Source: Uruburuella suis
Lineage (GTDB): Bacteria > Pseudomonadota > Gammaproteobacteria > Burkholderiales > Neisseriaceae
Direction: 5' to 3'
Assembly: GCF_004341385.1 (NCBI RefSeq)
Contig: NZ_SLXE01000002.1
Span: 62,001 to 126,000, forward strand
Length of the DNA: 64,000 nucleotides
Below are positions 34,884 to 44,608 of this stretch, piece after piece; position 1 is the first letter of the stretch, and the number at the start of each line of letters is the position of its first letter. A model generated the notes under the pieces. That model did not search any database and was not told the DNA's origin. It saw nothing but the letters and a program-made list of their open reading frames with translations. The position numbers and the translations under genes were made by a program.

Positions 34884-36299
34884 ATGACCACACCGCCCGC
34901 CCTTCCCAAGCCTGCGCCCTCGCGCTGGCTGCCGCTTCTGCTGGCGGTGGCCATTTTCATGCAGATGCTCGACACCACCATTCTCAACACGGCGCTGCCG
35001 AAAATGGCGCTCGATTTGAATGAATCGCCGCTCAATATGCAGTCGGCCGTGATTGCCTATGCGCTCACGCTGGCGCTTCTGATTCCGCTCAGCGGCTATT
35101 TGGCCGACCGCTTCGGCACGCGTTCGGTGTTTATCGCTTCGATGGGCATATTCGTGCTCGGCTCTGTTTTATGCGCCGCCGCGCCCAATCTTTCCATGCT
35201 GCTGGTGGCACGGGTGATTCAGGGCATAGGCGGCTCGATGTTGGTGCCGGTGCCGCGGCTCACGCTTTTGCGCGTTTACGATAAATCACAGCTGCTCAAT
35301 GCCATCAATTATGCGGTGATGCCGGCGCTTATCGGGCCGGTGCTGGGGCCTTTGGTGGGCGGCTATTTGGTAGACTATGCCAGCTGGCATTGGATTTTCC
35401 TGATTAATGTGCCCATCGGCATCGCCGGCATGGTGTTTGCGCTCAAGGTGATGCCCGACCTTAAGGGCGAAGGAAAAGAGCATTTCGATGTGGTCGGCTT
35501 TCTGCTGTTTGCCGCAGCCGCCTGCTCGCTGAGTTTATCGGTAGAAATCGTCACCCACCCCGGCACCCGCTTTTTCGCCATGCTGATGGCTCTAAGCGGC
35601 GCAGCCGCGCTGTGGCTTTACTGGCAGCACGCCAAGCGCGATGATGCGCCGCTTTATGCGCGCAATCTTTTTCAGGTGCGCACTTTCCGGCTGGGGCTGG
35701 CGGGCAATTTGTTCAGCCGCTTGGGCATCAGCTCGGTGCCGTTTCTGCTGCCTTTGCTGTTTCAACTCGCCTTCGGCTTCAGCGCCAGCCTGTCGGGCTG
35801 GCTGCTCGCGCCGATTGCCATTGCCTCGATTTTGGTTAAGCCGCTCATCAAACCTTTGATGGGCTATTTCGGCTACCGCCGGGTGCTGGTGGCCAACACC
35901 CGCCTGCTCGGCTGCCTGATAATGTGTTTGGCCATTCCCTCGGCGCACACCCCTTTATGGCTGTGGGCAGCGCTGCTGTTTGTGGTGGGCATGGGCAACT
36001 CATTACAATTTTCCGCCATGAACACGCTCACCGTGGCCGACTTGCGCTCGTTTCAAGCCGGCAGCGGCAACAGCCTGATGGCCGTCAACCAGCAGCTGGC
36101 CATGAGCTTCGGCATCGCCTTGGGCGCGCTGATTTTGCAGTTTTTAAGCCAAAGCAGCATCGCCACCGATAATCTGCACGCCGCTTTTCGCTACACCTTT
36201 ATTTATCTGGGCGCCATCACCTTTATCTCAAGCTGGATTTTCATCGGCCTCGACAACCGCGATGGCCGCAACCTGACGCAAAAAGCATCCAAACCTTAA
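34884..36299 (+). CDS. DHA2-family MFS efflux transporter (MdtD-like)
   Basis: A 471-residue drug:H+ antiporter-type MFS protein with about 14 hydrophobic segments. Motif C region LDTTILNTALPKMALDL in helix 1, motif A GYLADRFGTRSVF, and the DHA2 signature RVIQGIGGSMLVPVPRLTLLRVY with GPVLGPLVGGYLVDYASWHWIFLINVPIGI. This is an inner-membrane exporter of small molecules; substrate not predictable. Starts 260 bases from the divergent MHS gene; ppk2 follows after 18 bases and is probably co-transcribed. Confidence 0.87.
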   Translation: MTTPPALPKPAPSRWLPLLLAVAIFMQMLDTTILNTALPKMALDLNESPLNMQSAVIAYALTLALLIPLSGYLADRFGTRSVFIASMGIFVLGSVLCAAAPNLSMLLVARVIQGIGGSMLVPVPRLTLLRVYDKSQLLNAINYAVMPALIGPVLGPLVGGYLVDYASWHWIFLINVPIGIAGMVFALKVMPDLKGEGKEHFDVVGFLLFAAAACSLSLSVEIVTHPGTRFFAMLMALSGAAALWLYWQHAKRDDAPLYARNLFQVRTFRLGLAGNLFSRLGISSVPFLLPLLFQLAFGFSASLSGWLLAPIAIASILVKPLIKPLMGYFGYRRVLVANTRLLGCLIMCLAIPSAHTPLWLWAALLFVVGMGNSLQFSAMNTLTVADLRSFQAGSGNSLMAVNQQLAMSFGIALGALILQFLSQSSIATDNLHAAFRYTFIYLGAITFISSWIFIGLDNRDGRNLTQKASKP

Positions 36300-36317
36300 A
36301 GGAAAGGAGCATTTCTG

Positions 36318-37127
<810 letters not shown>

Positions 37128-37140
37128 TACCCATCCAAAA

Positions 37141-37187
37141 AACATCAGGCCGTCTGAAACCAAAGTTTCAGACGGCCTGATGTTTTT
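37141..37187 (+). terminator. Extended DUS hairpin terminator after ppk2
   Basis: AACATCAGGCCGTCTGAAAC pairs with GTTTCAGACGGCCTGATGTT, followed by TTTT; the stem extends well beyond the DUS itself. A short remnant of the 104-bp repeat end (ATACCCATCCAAAAAA) precedes it. Confidence 0.85.
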
Positions 37188-37273
37188 CAAAACCGATGCA
37201 AGCTTATCCGCCAAACACTTCTATGCCTGTGCGTATTCAAAAATAAATGGTTTTGACAATCTTTTCAGACGGC

Positions 37274-37993
37274 CTATAAATACACAATCTCGCCGCTGCG
37301 CCCGCGGCTCTCCACGCTCGCCCACCACACGAAATCAGGCATGATTTCTTCATAATCTTTGCGCTCGCTGCGCGCTTCGCCGGGGTGGGTTTTCATGCGT
37401 TGGGGCGAATTCACAGGGCCTGGCACGAGCACATTGGCGCGCAGATTTTCAAAGCGCTCCCATTCGTCGGCCGCCACTTTGCACAAATAATTCAGCGCCG
37501 CTTTCGATGCGCCGAAGCCGCCCCAATAAGCTTTCGGGTCTTCACTGTGGCTCTCGCCGACAAAAATCACCGAAGCATCGGCCGATTGTTTCAGCAGCGG
37601 CAAAAAGGCGCGGGTGAGCCCCATCGGCGCCACAGTGTTGATGCGGTATTGGTTCACCCATTCGGCCACGGTTTGGAAATCGAGCGGCGAGAGCGCGTAG
37701 AAATAGCTGGCGCAATGCACGATGCCGTCGAGCCTGCCGCCGGTGGCTTCGGCAATGGTGGCGGCCAAGCGCTCAAATTCGGCCTCTTCGGCGCTGAGCA
37801 AATCAAAGCAGATGGCAAAAGGCTCGGGGCCGCCGGCAGCCACGATTTCGTCATACACTTTTTCAAGCTTTTTCTGATGGCGCGCCACCAACACCACCGT
37901 GGCGCCGGCAGCGGCATACGCTTTGGCCACTTGCTCGCCTATGCCTTGCGATGCGCCGGTGACCAGCAGGATTTTTTCTTGCAGTTGAGCCAT
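37274..37993 (-). CDS. Short-chain dehydrogenase/reductase with Phe at the catalytic Tyr position (YciK-like)
   Basis: A 239-residue SDR with the NAD(P) motif TGASQGIGEQVAKAYAAAGA and a YciK-like C-terminus. The catalytic YxxxK motif reads FGASK (within AYWGGFGASKAALNY), so the usual Tyr is Phe; I confirmed TTC in the nucleotide sequence. The Ser position (FVGESHSED) is present. The enzyme may be inactive as a dehydrogenase or use the nearby Tyr two residues before the Gly-Gly. Located 25 bases downstream of hpnE on the same strand, so possibly part of the squalene operon. Substrate unknown. Confidence 0.82.
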   Translation of the reverse strand: MAQLQEKILLVTGASQGIGEQVAKAYAAAGATVVLVARHQKKLEKVYDEIVAAGGPEPFAICFDLLSAEEAEFERLAATIAEATGGRLDGIVHCASYFYALSPLDFQTVAEWVNQYRINTVAPMGLTRAFLPLLKQSADASVIFVGESHSEDPKAYWGGFGASKAALNYLCKVAADEWERFENLRANVLVPGPVNSPQRMKTHPGEARSERKDYEEIMPDFVWWASVESRGRSGEIVYL

Positions 37994-38017
37994 TTTATTG
38001 TTTTCCTTTAAGCAGTT

Positions 38018-39355
38018 CTAAGCAGTTCGTTTTGATAACGCCCATTCGTTCAAACACAAAGCGGCGGCCGATTGGCCGGTTTGCACCGCTGCCTCCAGCG
38101 TGGCCGGATAGCGCGGGTGCAGATAATCGCCCGCCGGATAAATATGCTGATGGTGCAGCCAGGCCAAATCGGGCAAGCGGCGGTGGGCAACGGCAGCCGT
38201 GGTGGCGCGCTTTTCGGTAATCACGCGCGCGGCAACGGGTGCACCCGCATCCGGGCACAAAGTTTGCACATCCGCATTCACCCGCGCCACCCATTCATCG
38301 GGCGCAAAGCCGCCGACGATATCCGACACGCTGATCACCGCCGCCACTTCATATGCACTGCCGCCCAATGCCGCGCGGCCAATCAGCCATTGCGCCGTGC
38401 CGTTTGCCAGGCCGGTCATGGCGGCGGGCAGATTCAGCGGCGCAGCATAACGCAAATATACCGTAGTAATGGCATGATACTGCATATCGGCATAGGCCGT
38501 CTGAATGTTTGCCGGCGTGTCAGGCGGCAAGAGCGTCGCAGCGTGATAAGGTGCCACCGCCAAAACAGCGCAGTCGAAAGCCGCGCCGTTTACTTCGATT
38601 TGCCCGCTCGGCAGCGGCTGCAAACGCCCCACGCGGCTTTCCAAATGCACCACCGCACCGCTTTTTTTCAGACGGCCTAAAGCCGGCTCGGCCATAATGC
38701 GCCCCAAATCAAGCTTGGGCAGCAGATAATCGCTGTCGCTTTTTTGCGCCCACACCCCGTCTTGCAACACATTAGCCAGAATATTCAGGCTGGCCGACTC
38801 AAGCGGTGTGTTGAGTGCGCCCCACACCAGCGGCTGCCAAAATTCGGCCACCAGCCGGCGCGGCGTGTGCCGCTTGCCCAACCATTCGCCCACGCTGATG
38901 TCGGGCGGGTTCAAGCCGTGGCGCCGCTGCAAAGCGCGCATGCTGTCGAGCAGGCGCAGTTTATCGGCAAAGCCCAGCTTTTTGGCACACAAAATGCCGG
39001 CCAACAAATGCAGCGGTGCGGGCAGCGAAGCCGCCTTAAACTGCATGCCGTCGGCCATATGCCATTGCAGCGGGCAGCGCACAAAAGCCGCGTTTTCCGG
39101 CACGCCGATTTGCTGCATCAGCGTGCGCACGCCGTGATAAGCGCCGATTAAAATATGCTGGCCGTTGTCCAAAAAGCTGAAATCACCGCGCCCGGCCGCC
39201 AGCGTGCGCGCCCGCCCGCCCGCCTGCTTGCCCGCTTCAAACACATGCACCTCGGCTTTGTTGCCCAAATGCACCGCTGCCGACAAGCCCGCCCAGCCCG
39301 CGCCGATCACGGCGATTTTCGGGCGGGTTTGATGTTGCTTGCTTAAAACATTCAT
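38018..39355 (-). CDS. hpnE: Hydroxysqualene dehydroxylase HpnE
   Basis: A 445-residue FAD-dependent amine-oxidase-fold enzyme of the squalene-associated desaturase family; HpnE reduces hydroxysqualene to squalene in the HpnCDE route. The N-terminal dinucleotide motif is VIGAGWAGLSAAVHLG, with FEAGKQAGGRARTL after it and a C-terminal FAD contact AGDYLHPRYPATLEAAVQTGQSAA. Its ATG overlaps the hpnD stop by four bases (39352-39355). An internal DUS is translated as RLKKSG. Function is inferred from family and partner. Confidence 0.88.
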   Translation of the reverse strand: MNVLSKQHQTRPKIAVIGAGWAGLSAAVHLGNKAEVHVFEAGKQAGGRARTLAAGRGDFSFLDNGQHILIGAYHGVRTLMQQIGVPENAAFVRCPLQWHMADGMQFKAASLPAPLHLLAGILCAKKLGFADKLRLLDSMRALQRRHGLNPPDISVGEWLGKRHTPRRLVAEFWQPLVWGALNTPLESASLNILANVLQDGVWAQKSDSDYLLPKLDLGRIMAEPALGRLKKSGAVVHLESRVGRLQPLPSGQIEVNGAAFDCAVLAVAPYHAATLLPPDTPANIQTAYADMQYHAITTVYLRYAAPLNLPAAMTGLANGTAQWLIGRAALGGSAYEVAAVISVSDIVGGFAPDEWVARVNADVQTLCPDAGAPVAARVITEKRATTAAVAHRRLPDLAWLHHQHIYPAGDYLHPRYPATLEAAVQTGQSAAALCLNEWALSKRTA

Positions 39356-40200
39356 GGTTTAAATCCAAACAGCCAGGTTTTCAGGGCGATGCGTTTTTTG
39401 CGCGGGCCGGGAATGGCAATTTTGTATTTCAACACGTTTTGCGCACCGTCGCGCTCGATTTCGTTGAGCAGCGCATAATAAATCGCCGCCAAAATCAAGC
39501 CCATTTTTTGGGCCTTTTTATCAGCAGCCGGCAGCAGCGCCAGCGCTTCGCGATAAATGGCGCGCGCACGCGCGATTTGAAACGCCATCAATTCGGCAAA
39601 TTGCGGCGTGGGCGCGGCCTGCATAATGGTTTGCGCGGGCACGTCAAAGCGCTGCAAATCTTCCATCGGCAGATAAATGCGGCCGTTGCGCGCATCTTCG
39701 CCCACATCGCGGATGATATTGGTGAGCTGCAAAGCCAAGCCCATTTTATCGGCATAATTCAATGTTTCGGGGCGGCTAAAGCCCAAAATGCGCGTGATCA
39801 ACCGCCCCACCACACCGGCCACGCGGTGGCAGTAAAGCTGCAATTCAGCAAAGTTTGCGTAGCGCGCCCGGGTTAAATCCATCTGCATGCCCTCGATGAT
39901 TTCCGCCAGCTCATCGTGCGGCAGCGCAAATTCCGCCACCACGCCTTGCAGCGCGCGGCACACCGGATGCTCGGGCGCGCCGCCGTCAAACACCTTGGCC
40001 AAATCGGCGCGCCACCAATTAAGCGTGGTTTGCGCCACCTGCATATCGGTGCAATCGTCCACCACATCATCGAGCTCGCGGCAAAACGCATACAGCACCG
40101 TCATGGCATCTTGCCGGCGCTGCGGCAAAAAACGAAACGCAGCCAAAAAGCTCGAGCGGCTTTCGGCGGCTTTTTGGCGGCAATAATCAAGTGGCTGCAC
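39352..40200 (-). CDS. hpnD: Presqualene diphosphate synthase HpnD
   Basis: A 282-residue trans-isoprenyl diphosphate synthase that joins two farnesyl diphosphates head to head. The first aspartate-rich motif is ELDDVVDDCTD (about residue 42), the second is NIIRDVGEDARNGRIYLP (about 160-177), and DLTRARY is also seen. With hpnE it forms an operon, but the middle enzyme HpnC is not in this window. Bacterial phytoene synthases share the fold; the HpnE neighbour favours the squalene route. Divergent from hscA across 176 bases. Confidence 0.88.
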   Translation of the reverse strand: MQPLDYCRQKAAESRSSFLAAFRFLPQRRQDAMTVLYAFCRELDDVVDDCTDMQVAQTTLNWWRADLAKVFDGGAPEHPVCRALQGVVAEFALPHDELAEIIEGMQMDLTRARYANFAELQLYCHRVAGVVGRLITRILGFSRPETLNYADKMGLALQLTNIIRDVGEDARNGRIYLPMEDLQRFDVPAQTIMQAAPTPQFAELMAFQIARARAIYREALALLPAADKKAQKMGLILAAIYYALLNEIERDGAQNVLKYKIAIPGPRKKRIALKTWLFGFKP

Positions 40201-40376
40201 AGCGGCTCCCTGCGGGTTTTGTTAACATCGGATTGTAGCGGGATTTTCCGACGGCAACAAATTTTCAGACGGCCTGCCAACGCGCGGGCACAATTCCGAC
40301 AAAACCACTCAACTATGCGCGCCAAATCTGCTAGAATATGCCCCACAAACCCGAACACCCAAAGGCATACAATAAT

Positions 40377-42239
40377 ATGGCACTATTGCAAATCGCCGAA
40401 CCCGGCCTCGCCGCCGCCCCGCACCAACACCGCCTCGCCGCAGGCATCGATTTGGGCACCACCAACAGCTTGGTGGCCGCCGTCAAAAGCGGCAGCGCCG
40501 TTTGCCTCACCGATGAGCAAGGCCGCGCCACGCTGCCCTCGGTGGTGCGCTATTGCGAAGATGCGCGCGTGGAAGTGGGCCATGATGCGCTCAAAGCGCA
40601 GAAAATCGACCCGGTCAACACCATCAGCTCGGCCAAGCGCCTGATCGGGCGCACCCTGGCCGACCTCAAAGCCGACAACCATTATTTCCCCTACCGCTTC
40701 GGCAACAACGAGCGCCTGATTGAATTGCACACCCGCCAAGGCAATAAAACCCCGATTGACGTGTCGGCCGAAATTTTGCGCACCCTCAAAACACGCGCCG
40801 AAGAGCGTTTGGGCGGCCCGCTCACCAGTGCCGTGATTACCGTGCCGGCTTATTTCGACGATGCCCAACGCCAAGCCACCAAAGATGCCGCGCGCCTGGC
40901 CGGCCTCAATGTGCTGCGCCTGCTCAACGAGCCCACCGCCGCCGCCATTGCCTACGGCCTCGACAACCGCGCCGAGGGCACGTTTGTGGTATACGATTTG
41001 GGTGGCGGCACGTTTGATGTGTCGGTGTTGCAGCTCACCAAAGGTTTGTTTGAAGTGAAAGCCACCGGCGGCAACAGCGCGCTGGGCGGCGATGATTTCG
41101 ACCACCGCCTCTTCTGCCATCTGCTTGAGCAAAACCAGCTCTCGCAGCTTAACGAGCAAGACAGCCAGCTTTTGCTCAGCCTCGTGCGCGCCGCCAAAGA
41201 AACGCTCACCACCGAATCCAGCGCCACCATTCAGGCCACGCTTTCAGACGGCCGCCAAATCAGCAGCAACATCACCCGCCAGGAGTTTCAAAACCTCACC
41301 CAACATTTAGTGGCCAAAACCATCGAGCCGGTGAAGCAGGCGCTCAAAGATGCCGGCGTGGGCAAAGCCGACATCAAAGGCGTGATTATGGTGGGCGGTG
41401 CCACCCGCATGCCGCATGTGCAGCAAACCGTGGCCATGTTTTTCGGCCAAACCCCGCTCAACAACCTCAACCCCGACCAAGTAGTGGCACTCGGTGCCGC
41501 CATGCAGGCCAATGTGCTCGCCGGCAATAAAAACGACGACGAATGGCTGCTGCTCGACGTTACCCCGCTCTCGCTCGGCCTCGAAACTTACGGCGGCCTG
41601 GCCGAAAAAGTGATTCCGCGCAACAGCACGCTGCCCACCGCACGCGCGCAAGATTTCACCACCTTTAAAGACGGTCAAACCGCCATGACCGTGCACGTGG
41701 TGCAAGGCGAGCGCGAGCTGGTGAGCGATTGCCGCAGCCTGGCCAAATTCACCCTGCGCGGCATTCCGCCCATGGTGGCGGGCGCCGCACGCATCCGCGT
41801 TACCTTCCAAGTGGATGCAGACGGCCTGCTTTCCGTGTCTGCCCGCGAGCAAACCAGCGGCGTGCAGGCGCAAATCGAAGTGAAACCTTCTTACGGCCTC
41901 GATGATGAAACCATCACCCGCATGCTCAAAGAAGGCATGAACAACGCCGGTGAAGACATGGCCGCGCGCGCGCGCGCCGAAGCCCAAGTGGAAGCAGAAG
42001 GGCTGATTGCCGCCGTGTCTGCCGCGCTGGCGCTCGACAGCGATTTGCTGGAGCCCTCCGCGCTTGCCCATATTCAAGCGCTAATCAGCAAGCTGCAAAC
42101 CAACCTGAGCAGCCACACCGCCGAGCAGATCCGCGCCGCCACCACCGCGCTGGCGCAAGCCACCGATGATTTTGCCGCCAAACGCATGAACCGCAACATC
42201 CAACGCGCCCTCACCGGCCAAAGCGTGGAAAACCTGTAA
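40377..42239 (+). CDS. hscA: Fe-S assembly chaperone HscA
   Basis: Hsp70-family ATPase that helps IscU release new Fe-S clusters; 620 residues, close to E. coli HscA. The ATPase domain has GIDLGTTNSLVA, VPAYFDDAQRQATKDAARLAG, LNEPTAAAIAYGL, YDLGGGTFDVSVLQL and VGGATRMPHVQ. The substrate domain has LLDVTPLSLGLET. HscA-type spacing (short C-terminal lid, no DnaK-like disordered tail) and the fdx and iscX neighbours distinguish it from DnaK. The start ATG at 40377 aligns with the family. hscB and iscSUA are not in this window. Confidence 0.95.
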   Translation: MALLQIAEPGLAAAPHQHRLAAGIDLGTTNSLVAAVKSGSAVCLTDEQGRATLPSVVRYCEDARVEVGHDALKAQKIDPVNTISSAKRLIGRTLADLKADNHYFPYRFGNNERLIELHTRQGNKTPIDVSAEILRTLKTRAEERLGGPLTSAVITVPAYFDDAQRQATKDAARLAGLNVLRLLNEPTAAAIAYGLDNRAEGTFVVYDLGGGTFDVSVLQLTKGLFEVKATGGNSALGGDDFDHRLFCHLLEQNQLSQLNEQDSQLLLSLVRAAKETLTTESSATIQATLSDGRQISSNITRQEFQNLTQHLVAKTIEPVKQALKDAGVGKADIKGVIMVGGATRMPHVQQTVAMFFGQTPLNNLNPDQVVALGAAMQANVLAGNKNDDEWLLLDVTPLSLGLETYGGLAEKVIPRNSTLPTARAQDFTTFKDGQTAMTVHVVQGERELVSDCRSLAKFTLRGIPPMVAGAARIRVTFQVDADGLLSVSAREQTSGVQAQIEVKPSYGLDDETITRMLKEGMNNAGEDMAARARAEAQVEAEGLIAAVSAALALDSDLLEPSALAHIQALISKLQTNLSSHTAEQIRAATTALAQATDDFAAKRMNRNIQRALTGQSVENL

Positions 42240-42302
42240 ACCCAAGCCGGTTTATCCGCATTGATTTAAACCATTTACCGCACTCACAATAAAAGACACA
42301 AC

Positions 42303-42644
42303 ATGCCAAAAGTAACCGTTCTCCCCCACGCCACACTCTGCCCCGAAGGCAAAGTGATTGAAAACGCCCCCGCCGGCCAAAGCATTTGCGATTTGCTGCT
42401 CGACAACGACATCGAAATCGAACACGCCTGCGAAAAATCCTGCGCCTGCACCACCTGCCATGTGATTGTGCGCCAGGGTTTCGACAGCCTCGAAGAGCCC
42501 AGCGAGCTCGAAGAAGATCTGCTCGACCAAGCTTGGGGCCTCGAAGCCGATTCGCGCCTGAGCTGCCAAGCCCAAGTGGCCGATGAAGATTTGGTGGTGG
42601 AAATCCCCAAATACACCATCAACCACGCCCGCGAACACCATTAA
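42303..42644 (+). CDS. fdx: ISC-type [2Fe-2S] ferredoxin
   Basis: Electron donor for Fe-S cluster assembly; 113 residues. Cluster ligands appear as HACEKSCACTTCHVIV (C-x5-C-x2-C pattern) and LSCQAQ. The acidic patch EEPSELEEDLLDQAW and C-terminal IPKYTINHAREHH match Isc ferredoxins. It starts 63 bases after hscA. A DUS hairpin and a diverged 163-bp repeat lie between it and iscX, splitting an operon that is otherwise continuous in relatives. Confidence 0.95.
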   Translation: MPKVTVLPHATLCPEGKVIENAPAGQSICDLLLDNDIEIEHACEKSCACTTCHVIVRQGFDSLEEPSELEEDLLDQAWGLEADSRLSCQAQVADEDLVVEIPKYTINHAREHH

Positions 42645-42649
42645 CACGC

Positions 42650-42679
42650 AGGCCGTCTGAAACTTTTTCAGACGGCCTA
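42650..42679 (+). terminator. DUS hairpin after fdx
   Basis: AGGCCGTCTGAAA and TTTCAGACGGCCT around a short loop, eight bases after the fdx stop. No T-run, so termination may be partial, allowing iscX expression. Confidence 0.6.
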
Positions 42680-42841
42680 AGGGTCTGTTCACATTTCGTT
42701 TATGAGGGGATTTTGTTCCTGAGAATGCAGATGCAAGGCAAAAAAACGCAGCAAGGTTGAACATCTTGCGAGGCTTTTTAACGCAACAGATGTATTTTCA
42801 GGGGCGAAATACACCCGTAAATCGAAATGTCAGGATGCCCT
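42680..42841. repeat. Diverged 163-bp repeat, copy C
   Basis: Left end AGGGTCTGTTCACATTTCG matches the family; the right end CGAAATGTCAGGATGCCCT is its imperfect inverse. The interior keeps the CGCAGCAAGGTTGAACA core and similar length (162 bp) but has many substitutions. It sits between fdx and iscX. Confidence 0.65.
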
Positions 42842-42879
42842 AGATAAAAACAACATTCAGTATAAAAGGAGCGCACATC

Positions 42880-43074
42880 ATGAAATGGACCGACACCCAA
42901 CGCATCGCCGAAGAGCTATACGATGCCCACGGCGACATCGACCCGAAAACCATCCGCTTCACCCACTTGCGCGAACTGGTGATGGCGCTGCCCGATTTCG
43001 ATGACGACCCCGCCCGCAGCGGCGAGCGCATTCTCGAAGCCATCCAGCAAGCCTGGATAGATGAAGCCGAATAA
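42880..43074 (+). CDS. iscX: Fe-S assembly protein IscX
   Basis: A 64-residue acidic protein of the IscX family (WTDTQRIAEELYDAHGDIDPKTIRFTHLRELVMALPDFDDDPARSGERILEAIQQAWIDE in overlapping parts), which binds IscS and modulates cluster assembly. Length and the DPxxIRFT and LPxFDDDP motifs are diagnostic. AAAGGAG precedes the ATG by 8 bases. Its 3' end overlaps the next gene by 14 bases. Confidence 0.93.
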   Translation: MKWTDTQRIAEELYDAHGDIDPKTIRFTHLRELVMALPDFDDDPARSGERILEAIQQAWIDEAE

Positions 43075-43393
43075 ACCGCTGGCAGACTACGCCCGCGCTG
43101 CCCACGGCCTGAGCAGCCCCGCCGTGGTGGTGCGTAAAGAAGAAATCGCGCCGGCCGATGAAGATGAAGAAGTGCTCAGCGAAACACGGTATCACTTCAG
43201 CGACGGTGCCGTGTTGCAATACCGCATCGAAACTGACCTTTACGAAGGCACCCCCGAAGCCGCCCCCGCCTGCCTGCCGATGTGGATCAGCTACCGCATC
43301 ATGCAGCACCCGCCCGAAGCCGATATCGCGCCCGAGCAAAAAACCTTTGCCAACACCTGCCGCCAGTTTTTCTGGCTGAAAATGCAGGCATAA
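43061..43393 (+). CDS. Conserved hypothetical protein downstream of iscX
   Basis: A 110-residue soluble, acidic protein that starts inside iscX (14-base overlap, different frame), so it is translationally linked to the Fe-S operon. No domain recognised. It contains a single cysteine pair-like arrangement (ACLPMW, NTCRQFFW) and an acidic stretch ADEDEE. The overlap and rightward reading through to a DUS terminator support it being real. Role unknown; a link to Fe-S assembly is only guilt by association. Confidence 0.7.
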   Translation: MKPNKPLADYARAAHGLSSPAVVVRKEEIAPADEDEEVLSETRYHFSDGAVLQYRIETDLYEGTPEAAPACLPMWISYRIMQHPPEADIAPEQKTFANTCRQFFWLKMQA

Positions 43394-43439
43394 AATCGTG
43401 CAGCTTGAATGGCAAACACAACCATACGCATGATTCAAA

Positions 43440-43472
43440 AAGGCCGTCTGAAACTTTTTTCAGACGGCCTTT
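43440..43472 (+). terminator. DUS hairpin terminator
   Basis: AAGGCCGTCTGAAA and TTTCAGACGGCCTT with a short loop and a T-run; ends the hscA-fdx-iscX transcript. Confidence 0.8.
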
Positions 43473-43492
43473 TATCATTTACCGCACACCTT

Positions 43493-43596
43493 ATACCAAT
43501 TCAAAAAAGTAAGCTAACAAGGCGGCGAGCCGCAGACAGTACAACTAGTACGGCAAGGCGAGACAACGAAGTTAGGTTATTTTTTTGGATTGGTAT
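43493..43596. repeat. 104-bp repeat, copy 2
   Basis: Nearly identical to the copy at 10494-10596, with ends ATACCAATTCAAAAAAGTAA and TTATTTTTTTGGATTGGTAT. Its last base is the final base of the stop codon of the leftward membrane-protein gene, so insertion reached exactly to the end of that reading frame. Confidence 0.8.
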
Positions 43597-44429
43597 TACA
43601 ACGGCGGCTCAGTCCACACCGCACGATAGCTGGTATAAACCGTGAGCATCGTCCACGGCGTGACCACCAATATCATCAATGCAGACATCGCCACCAACGG
43701 CAGCCAAACCCAATCAAACAGCATCACCAAACCCATCGCCAGCAAACCGATTACCAAAGAGAGCCCCAGCCACACCAAGCCATACACAATAAAAGGCAAA
43801 ATATTGCGCACGCAGCCCTGAAAGCTCATTTTCATCGCCTGCCACGGCGCCACATCATCCAGCACCGTCAACACAGTAGCAAACCACATCATCATCGACA
43901 CGGGCACAAGCGCAGCAAAGCCTGCCAATATAATCCCGCCATACATCGCCATCGCTGCCACAGAAGGCTGCTCCGAATCCCAATCACTGATGTTTGTGCC
44001 TGTTAAATACATCACAACCACAAACACAAACACCACCACCAGCAGCACCAAAAAATACAGCAGCGTCAAAATAAATAATTCTTTGAATTTATGCTGAAAA
44101 CCACCAAACAAATACACAAATTCCAAATCATCATTTTCCGCCAGCGCCGCCGCAGCCAGCATCATGCCGCCCGCAAAAAACAAAGTCAGAAAATTGCTCA
44201 AAAAGCCCACCAGCGGCAGCATAGACACCACGGTGGTAATCAAAAGCATCACAAACGACATGCCCACCCACAGGCCCCAACGTCGGGTAAACAGCCCCCA
44301 AGCCTGCCCTATCCAAGCCGCACCCGCCGATGCAGCCAAGCGGCGCGGCTCGCGCAAAAGCTTGGGCGAGCCCTCGCTATCCGGCACCAAATCAGGCGCG
44401 CTTTCACCATAAATTCTGAAATCCGACAT
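43596..44429 (-). CDS. BPSS1780-family membrane protein
   Basis: A 277-residue inner-membrane protein with about six hydrophobic segments after a soluble N-terminus. The pattern AAWIGQAWGLFTRRWGLWVGMSFVMLLI and the later APWQAMKMSFQGCVRNILPFIVYGLVWL match the betaproteobacterial BPSS1780 family, of unknown function. Its stop codon is completed by the last base of a 104-bp repeat, so the C-terminus (WTEPPL) may have been altered by the insertion. Stand-alone transcription unit. Confidence 0.8.
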   Translation of the reverse strand: MSDFRIYGESAPDLVPDSEGSPKLLREPRRLAASAGAAWIGQAWGLFTRRWGLWVGMSFVMLLITTVVSMLPLVGFLSNFLTLFFAGGMMLAAAALAENDDLEFVYLFGGFQHKFKELFILTLLYFLVLLVVVFVFVVVMYLTGTNISDWDSEQPSVAAMAMYGGIILAGFAALVPVSMMMWFATVLTVLDDVAPWQAMKMSFQGCVRNILPFIVYGLVWLGLSLVIGLLAMGLVMLFDWVWLPLVAMSALMILVVTPWTMLTVYTSYRAVWTEPPL

Positions 44430-44535
44430 TTTCTTCTCTCATTGTTAAAATTCGTAAAACACAATTATAACGCCGCGCTTTAATATTTCAAGTATCGATA
44501 CCGATTTCTATCAATAAACATAACAACAAACACAC

Positions 44536-44571
44536 AAAGGCCGTCTGAAACAAATCTTTCAGACGGCCTTT
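44536..44571. terminator. DUS hairpin
   Basis: AAAGGCCGTCTGAAA and TTTCAGACGGCCTTT with a 6-base loop. It lies upstream of the membrane protein and downstream of the DUF1841 gene, both leftward, so it ends the latter. Confidence 0.75.
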
Positions 44572-44608
44572 AAATAATCATCAAACCAACTATAAAACCA
44601 AACCGATT

